This document shows, one piece after another, positions 59,483 through 64,000 of a stretch of 64,000 bases of DNA. The stretch's first letter is position 1. Every line of letters starts with the position of its first letter. The notes beneath the pieces were generated by a model, which had not been told where the DNA came from, searched no databases, and saw only the letters and a program-made list of their open reading frames with translations. Location: positions 212,494 to 276,493 of the forward strand of contig WBOU01000004.1 of assembly GCA_009268125.1 (NCBI GenBank), in the 5' to 3' direction. Origin of the DNA: Chloroflexia bacterium SDU3-3 (GTDB lineage: Bacteria > Chloroflexota > Chloroflexia > Chloroflexales > Roseiflexaceae). A program made the translations under genes and the position numbers.

Positions 59483-59488
59483 ATTATA
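59483..59488 (-). promoter_or_regulatory. -10 element of dcd
   Basis: TATAAT on the minus strand, about 36 bp upstream of ATG 59447; -35 not convincing. Confidence 0.5.
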
Positions 59489-59559
59489 CCCGCAAACCAA
59501 CGACCGCCATACATACGGTCCAACAGAGGCTGTATGGGTTGTGTCTACTGCCCATGGAT

Positions 59560-59645
59560 GCCTTGGTGGCGAATCTTTTTCCTACGCGCTTTCCTAGTAT
59601 TCGTGTCCCTTTTGTCCCCTTGGTGCCTTGGTATCTTGGTGGTAA
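59560..59645 (-). repeat. Family-1 units
   Basis: A degenerate unit (59560-59590) and CCTTGGTGCCTTGGTATCTT ending GGTGGTAAAAA (to 59645). They precede the receiver gene. Confidence 0.7.
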
Positions 59646-59738
59646 AAATCTTCGCTATCGAGATTGCAGAATCCCGCGCTTCCCACTACAATAGCCCTCG
59701 CTTCATCAGCCCCACTAGCCCTGCAAGGAAGGCGCGCT

Positions 59739-60152
59739 ATGGCCAAAAAGCGCATCACGGTGGTCAACGACCACGCCGAGTTTCTCGCCCTGCTGTCCGA
59801 GTTTCTAGAGGAAGAGGGCTACGAGGTTATGACGCTCCCAAAGCATCAGGGCGCGTTCGAGCAGATCAAAAACAGCAAGCCCGACATCGTGGTCTGCGAC
59901 CTGATGTTTGACAATATCCCCGCCGGGTGGGCGCTGCTCGACATGCTCTACCTCGACCCCGCGACCCGCGATATTCCCATGATCCTGTGCACCGCTGCCA
60001 CCCAGGCGATGACCGAGATCATCCCCTCGCTCACAGCCAAGGGCATCGTGTGGCTTGAGAAGCCCTTCGAGCTTGAGAAGCTGCTGGCGATCTTGAGTAA
60101 GATCGAGACAAACCCAGCGGCGAAGATGCGCCGGATCAGCTCGGCGGAATAG
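59739..60152 (+). CDS. Single-domain response regulator (receiver protein)
   Basis: The 137-residue CheY-like protein has phospho-acceptor D54 in DIVVCDLMFD, the conserved Thr in LCTAATQ and Lys in EKPFE. The first acidic position is N10 rather than Asp/Glu (N10-D11), so Mg2+ binding may be altered. No output domain. AAGGAAGG precedes ATG 59739. No kinase in the neighbourhood. Confidence 0.88.
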   Translation: MAKKRITVVNDHAEFLALLSEFLEEEGYEVMTLPKHQGAFEQIKNSKPDIVVCDLMFDNIPAGWALLDMLYLDPATRDIPMILCTAATQAMTEIIPSLTAKGIVWLEKPFELEKLLAILSKIETNPAAKMRRISSAE

Positions 60153-60164
60153 TGCAAAAAAACA

Positions 60165-60200
60165 GGGCCGCGCGGCAGGAACTATCCCGCCGCGCGGCCC
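60165..60200 (-). terminator. Terminator of the trmB-like/metal ATPase operon
   Basis: GGGCCGCGCGGC (60165-60176) and its complement (60189-60200), 12 bp, then TTTTTT on the minus strand. Confidence 0.9.
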
Positions 60201-60212
60201 ACACCGCAGCCG

Positions 60213-62231
60213 CTAGGCCCAGCGGCGCAGCAGCCGCAGGCCGTTGGCGCACACCAGCAGCGTCGAGCCCTCGTGCCCGACCACGCCCAGCGGCAGCGGG
60301 ATGTCGCCGAGCAGCGCGAACACCACCAGCACGGCGATGACCGTGAAGGCAAAGCCCAGGTTCTGGCGCACCACCCGCTGCCCGCGCCGCGCCAGGGCCA
60401 GCGCGCCCGGCAGCTTCGACAGTTCGTCGCCCATCAGCAGCACGTCGGCGCTCTCCAGCGCCACATCGGTGCCAGCCGCGCCCATGGCCACGCCCAGCGA
60501 CGCCGTGGCTAGCGCGGGGGCGTCGTTTACCCCGTCGCCCACCATCGCCACCGGCCCATACTTGGCCTGCAGCTCCTTGATCGCATCCACCTTCTGGTTG
60601 GGCAGCAGCTCGGCGCGGATCTCATCCACCCCCAGCGCGCCGCCCAGAGTCTGTGCCACCGTGCGGTTGTCGCCAGTGAGCAGCGCCACATGGATGCCCG
60701 CCTCGCGCAGGCGGCGCACCGCATCGGCGGCCTCGGGGCGCACCGTGTCGGCGATCGCGATCAGGCCCCACACCGCCTCGCCATCGCCCACGGCCACCAC
60801 CGTGCGGCCCTGGCGCTCCTGGGCATCCACCTCCACCGCCACATCGGGCGTGAGCGTGAACAGCGAGGGCCGCCCGATCCGCATGCGGCGACCGCACACC
60901 TCGGCGCTCGCGCCCGTGCCGGTGGCCGCCTCGAAGGCGGTTGCCTCGGGCAGGGCCACCTCGCGCTCCTGCGCACCCTGCACGATGGCCTTGGCCAGCG
61001 GGTGCTCCGAGGGCTGCTCGATCGCTGCCGCCACCGCCAGCAGCCGGAACTGGTCAGGCGTCAGATCGCCCAGCTGGTCGTCGTGCGGGCGGGCGTGGCA
61101 CGCGAGGCACGGCAGGCTGGCGGGCAGCCGCCCCGGCCCGCCCACGGGGATGATCGCCACCACGCCGGGCCGCCCGGTGGTGAGCGTGCCGGTCTTGTCG
61201 AAGGCCACCACCTTCACCCGCGCCGCCGCCTCTAGGTGCCGCCCGCCCTTGAACAGCACACCGCCGCGCGCCGCGCTGGCCAGCGCCGAGAGCAGCGTGG
61301 CCGGCACCGAGATGACCAGCGCGCAGGGCGAGGCCACCACCATCAGCGTGAAGGCGCGGTACAGCGTGGTGGAGAGATCCCAGCCTAGAAACACCAGCGG
61401 GATGAGGATCGCCAGCAGCGTGATGCCGACCACCGCGTAGGCGTAGTACTGGCCGATCACGCGGTCGGTGAAGTCCTGGCTGGCAGCCTTCTGCTCGCGG
61501 GCCTCGCGCACCACCTGCACGATCCGCGCGAGCGTGGAGTCGCCCACCGGCGTAGTCACCCGCACATCCAGCGCGCCCTGGCCGTTGATCGTGCCCGCGA
61601 AGGTGCGGCTGCCCACGCGCTTCTCCACCGGCATGGACTCGCCCGTGATCGAGGCCTCATTCACCGCCGACTCGCCCTTCACCACCGTGCCGTCGGCGGG
61701 CACCTGCGCGCCGGGGCGAACCAGCACCACGTCGCCCACCACCAGCGCCTCGACTGGCACGCTGGCCAGGATGCCGTCGCGGTAGACCTCGGCCTCCTTG
61801 GGGGTCATGTCCAGCAGGGCGCGGATGGAGGCGTGGGTGCGCCCCATCGCGTAGGTCTCCAGCGTATTGGAGAGCGAGAACAGGAACATCAGCACTGCGC
61901 CCTCGCGCGGCTGGCCGATCCAGGCCGCGCCCACGGCGGCGATGATCATCAGGAAGTTGACGTCGAACTGGCGCTCCTTCAGCGTAGCCCAGGCCTCCTG
62001 GATGCTGTAGAAGCCGCCGCTGGCGTAGGCCACGGCGTACATCGCCCAGATCGCCGCCTGCGGGATGGCCGGGAACGACTCGCCGACCCACCCCGCCACC
62101 GTGGTGACAAGGCAGAGGATGGTGAGACGGATCATCCAGGGAAGCTGGGCGATCTCGGCCTCTTCTTCAGAGAGCTGCGTGCTGGGCACCACACGCCCCG
62201 GCGCGCCCTGCTGAATCACATGTGCGCTCAT
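60213..62231 (-). CDS. P1B-type heavy-metal-transporting ATPase (P1B-4-like) with CxxCH insert
   Basis: The 672-residue pump has TGES (196-199), transmembrane S-P-C (301-303), phosphorylation motif D345-KTGT, SEHPLAK (408-414), GDGVNDAPAL (566-575) and the C-terminal HEGST (653-657). SPC plus HEGxT is the P1B-4 signature (Co2+/Fe2+/Zn2+ efflux, as CoaT/CtpD). No N-terminal HMA domain. Unusually, after DKTGT a ~25-residue insertion carries PCLACHARPHDD (C375, C378, H379, H383), a likely extra metal site. ATG 62231 follows the TrmB-like gene by 2 bp. Confidence 0.93.
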   Translation of the reverse strand: MSAHVIQQGAPGRVVPSTQLSEEEAEIAQLPWMIRLTILCLVTTVAGWVGESFPAIPQAAIWAMYAVAYASGGFYSIQEAWATLKERQFDVNFLMIIAAVGAAWIGQPREGAVLMFLFSLSNTLETYAMGRTHASIRALLDMTPKEAEVYRDGILASVPVEALVVGDVVLVRPGAQVPADGTVVKGESAVNEASITGESMPVEKRVGSRTFAGTINGQGALDVRVTTPVGDSTLARIVQVVREAREQKAASQDFTDRVIGQYYAYAVVGITLLAILIPLVFLGWDLSTTLYRAFTLMVVASPCALVISVPATLLSALASAARGGVLFKGGRHLEAAARVKVVAFDKTGTLTTGRPGVVAIIPVGGPGRLPASLPCLACHARPHDDQLGDLTPDQFRLLAVAAAIEQPSEHPLAKAIVQGAQEREVALPEATAFEAATGTGASAEVCGRRMRIGRPSLFTLTPDVAVEVDAQERQGRTVVAVGDGEAVWGLIAIADTVRPEAADAVRRLREAGIHVALLTGDNRTVAQTLGGALGVDEIRAELLPNQKVDAIKELQAKYGPVAMVGDGVNDAPALATASLGVAMGAAGTDVALESADVLLMGDELSKLPGALALARRGQRVVRQNLGFAFTVIAVLVVFALLGDIPLPLGVVGHEGSTLLVCANGLRLLRRWA

Positions 62232-62233
62232 GG

Positions 62234-63016
62234 CTATTCTCCCTCCTGCTGAAGCACCTGCCGGTCGTCGGGGGCGAGCTTGACCAGCAGATCCTCGCCG
62301 AGGCGCGCGAAGATCCGCTGGGCGAACAGCTCCATCCAGATGAACTGGCGGGCGATCAGCACCATGTTGGTGTTGGTCGTCACGGTGGCGGTGGTGGTGG
62401 CGTGGCCGCTAGAGATCAGAAACTCGCGCTCATCCGCCACCACGATCATGGTCTCCTGCATCCGGTGCAGCTCGGTCTCGCGGCGGGGGTGGCGCACCAC
62501 CTGCCCGGCGGTGAACGGCGCGCCGCCGGTGAGGATCACGCCCAGTTGCACGCCGCGCTCGGCTGCGCCGCCCAGCAGGTCGCGCAGCTCCTCCACATCC
62601 GGGTCGGAAAGCACCAGCATCAGCTCAGTCTTGGCGCTGGCGATCAGCTCGGCGGCGTACTGCAGGGCCTCGCGCCGCCCGCCGAAGTTCCAGAGCCGCC
62701 CCTCATCCTGCTGGCGGTACAGCGGCTGCAGCCGCTCGCGCAGCGAGGCCACGCGGGACTGCATCTCCTGCTCGTAGCGGTCGAGCAGGGTGTCGGGCGG
62801 AACCGGGCGGTAGAGCGTGGCCTTCTCCTCTTGGGTCTTCAGGGCCGCGCCGCGCGCCTCAAGCCGCCCCAGCGCCTCGTAGACCATCGAGCGCGGCACG
62901 CCAGCGGCCTTGCTGATCTGGTAGCCAGTGGTGGGGTGCTCGCGCAGCAGCGCCAGGTATACTTTGGCCTCGTACTCGGTCATCCCAAGGGCGAGGAGCT
63001 GATCGGTAATGTCCAT
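62234..63016 (-). CDS. TrmB-family transcriptional regulator
   Basis: The 260-residue protein has an N-terminal winged HTH (about 8-70: LLALGMTEYEAKVYLALLREHPTTGYQISKAAGVPRSMVYEALGRLEARGAA), a coiled linker (about 75-100) and a C-terminal TrmB effector domain (WNFGGRREALQYAAELIASAKTELMLVLSDPDVEELRDLL...). TrmB proteins usually sense sugars; here the co-transcribed metal ATPase suggests a metal or metal-linked signal. Promoter at 63057-63085. ATG 63016. Confidence 0.9.
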   Translation of the reverse strand: MDITDQLLALGMTEYEAKVYLALLREHPTTGYQISKAAGVPRSMVYEALGRLEARGAALKTQEEKATLYRPVPPDTLLDRYEQEMQSRVASLRERLQPLYRQQDEGRLWNFGGRREALQYAAELIASAKTELMLVLSDPDVEELRDLLGGAAERGVQLGVILTGGAPFTAGQVVRHPRRETELHRMQETMIVVADEREFLISSGHATTTATVTTNTNMVLIARQFIWMELFAQRIFARLGEDLLVKLAPDDRQVLQQEGE

Positions 63017-63027
63017 GGTTTCTCTTT

Positions 63028-63085
63028 AGTAATCTTTTTCCGAACTACTACGAGAAAGTATAGCGCCGCCCCAGGCAGATGTCAA
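63028..63085 (-). promoter_or_regulatory. Promoter and candidate operator of the trmB-like/ATPase operon
   Basis: Minus-strand TTGACA (63085-63080), 17-bp spacer, TATACT (63062-63057). Between it and the start codon a TAGTA...TACTA inverted repeat spans about 63028-63050, a plausible TrmB-type operator. Assignment as an operator is an inference. Confidence 0.7.
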
Positions 63086-63254
63086 GTAAGAGTTTAGCTT
63101 ATTTGGCTTTCTGATCAGAAATATTAGACACAATGTAGGCATAATGTTAGCCTGTACTAATAAAGACAAATGAAATTGTTTTTATTCAAAACCATGCCTC
63201 TTGTGCAGAAACACTTTACACTTTCCCTCGCGCCCAACCCCGTGCAACACAAAG

Positions 63255-63281
63255 CCCCCAGGTGCCCAAGGCACCTGGGGG
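63255..63281 (-). terminator. Intrinsic terminator of kptA
   Basis: A perfect 12-bp stem CCCCCAGGTGCC (63255-63266) and its complement (63270-63281) with a 3-nt loop, then CTTT on the minus strand. Confidence 0.75.
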
Positions 63282-63302
63282 CGGGTAGACAGGAGCCGAG
63301 CG

Positions 63303-63857
63303 CTAGTCGGCTGGCTCGATATACTGCGGCGGCACGGCCCGCGCCAGGAACACGCCGCTGTCGGCCTGGTAGAAGGCCAGGCCATCGGCGTGGGCGGCGG
63401 CGGCGCGGATGCGCAGGATGGTCGGCTCGGGGTCGCGGCGGCGGCCCGTGAGCGCGGCCAGCGCCAGGTCGTCGGTCATATGCACATACTGGCGGTTCAT
63501 AGGCCGCAGGCCCTGGGCCGCGATCGCCGCCACAAAGCGGCGGGCGGTGCCGTGCAGCAGCAGCGCGGGCGGCTGCACCTGCGGGTAGCTCACCTCGGCA
63601 TCCAGCGAGTGGCCGTAGATCGCGCGGATGTCGCCATCCACGATCTCGTAGCGGCGCTTCTGCTGGGTGGCGATCACCTCCTCTAGGTCGGCCAGAGTCA
63701 GGCTGGCCCAGCCGCGCTGCCGCCGGAGCGCGGCCACTAGCTCGTCGGCGGGCACAAAGCCCTCGGCGTCCAGCCGTAGGCCAAAATCGCCCGCGCGATG
63801 GCGCAGGACCAGCGCTAGCATCTTTGAGAGGCGCGTGCGCTGCGTCTCATCCATCAT
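63303..63857 (-). CDS. kptA: RNA 2'-phosphotransferase (Tpt1/KptA)
   Basis: The 184-residue protein removes 2'-phosphates from RNA by transfer to NAD+. Seen: SKMLALVLRHRAGDFGLRLDAEGFV (R19-H20), DIRAIYGHSL (R78, H83), LLHGTARRF, and RQYVHMTDD, the Tpt1 active-site set (R-H-R-R). Two ATGs (63857, 63854) are adjacent; the first sits 4 bp from GAGG. It follows an unidentified gene by 7 bp, and shares the window with rtcB, another RNA-end repair enzyme. Confidence 0.93.
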   Translation of the reverse strand: MMDETQRTRLSKMLALVLRHRAGDFGLRLDAEGFVPADELVAALRRQRGWASLTLADLEEVIATQQKRRYEIVDGDIRAIYGHSLDAEVSYPQVQPPALLLHGTARRFVAAIAAQGLRPMNRQYVHMTDDLALAALTGRRRDPEPTILRIRAAAAHADGLAFYQADSGVFLARAVPPQYIEPAD

Positions 63858-63864
63858 ATTCCTC

Positions 63865-64000
63865 TCAGTCCAGCCGCGCCACCACCTTGACGCCGTTCGA
63901 GGCCATGTGGTGCAGGAACAGCACATGGTGGAGGTCGGCATCGTGGGCGTAGATGCCCAGCTCGCTGGCGGTCGCCACCGGCGTATCAAACGTATCCACA
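63865..64000 (-). CDS. C-terminus of an unidentified gene upstream of kptA
   Basis: About 45 codons are visible, ending VDTFDTPVATASELGIYAHDADLHHVLFLHHMASNGVKVVARLD-stop (TGA 63867-63865). No family recognised. The 7-bp gap to kptA indicates one transcript. The start lies outside the window. Confidence 0.65.
   Translation of the reverse strand, partial: VDTFDTPVATASELGIYAHDADLHHVLFLHHMASNGVKVVARLD

Noticed and set aside
59664-59738. 25-residue extension of the receiver protein
   Set aside because: The ribosome-binding site AAGGAAGG supports ATG 59739, where the receiver fold begins.

Overview
The window reads as a GC-rich bacterial chromosome segment, most likely from a Chloroflexota (class Chloroflexia-type) genome. 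That placement is an inference from gene content and repeat style (an XPB-type helicase with a Bax1-like partner, an LLM/F420-type oxidoreductase, TrmB-type regulation, many GT4 glycosyltransferases, dense intergenic repeats), not from a marker gene. Genes face both ways in short operons. There is no rRNA, no tRNA that I can recognise, no prophage, no transposase and no CRISPR array.

Layout. 1-5 kb: a truncated membrane-anchored protein and an ANTAR response regulator (minus), then a stand-alone HhH protein and an XPB-like helicase/DUF790 pair (plus). 5-11.3 kb: a CcdA-like thiol transporter (minus) and a polyamine-type ABC transporter potA-B-C-D (plus). 11.4-20 kb: a hypothetical protein, an Asp/Glu racemase-family protein, a large membrane protein, a MATE exporter and a dihydroorotate-dehydrogenase-like protein with degenerate catalytic motifs. 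20.6-38.9 kb: a thioredoxin/TPR protein, three GT4 glycosyltransferases, an orphan DNA methyltransferase, a Nudix hydrolase, a phosphoesterase, an ECF sigma/anti-sigma-like pair, ruvB, an M16 peptidase-GNAT-FAD oxidoreductase operon, a TIGR01777-type epimerase and signal peptidase I. 39-45.2 kb: a radical-SAM-like protein lacking the cluster cysteines, a heme-monooxygenase-like protein, then a tandem glycine riboswitch driving gcvT-gcvH-gcvPA-gcvPB. 45.2-57 kb: an alpha/beta hydrolase, two more GT4 enzymes, a yybP-ykoY (manganese) riboswitch ahead of a TerC protein, an HtpX-like protease, glycerate 2-kinase, an aldo/keto reductase and RtcB. 57-64 kb: a three-gene envelope/stress operon, dCTP deaminase, a receiver protein, a TrmB regulator with a P1B-4-type metal ATPase, KptA, and the end of an unidentified gene.

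The intergenic DNA is unusually structured. Four families recur: (1) 9-bp-periodic ACCAC(C/G)AAG units, several dozen of them; (2) hairpins around GGGCGGG/CCCGCCC that occur as convergent pairs bounding MITE-like 70-170 bp cores; (3) a ~180-bp element with two internal hairpins, four copies; (4) 21-bp tandem arrays (9 and 11 copies), each fused to a family-3 element. Many promoters share an extended -10 of the form TGNTATAAT. The most interesting leads are the cluster-less radical-SAM-like protein beside a heme-monooxygenase-like gene, the composite repeats, the metal ATPase with a CxxCH insertion, and the two riboswitch-controlled units.
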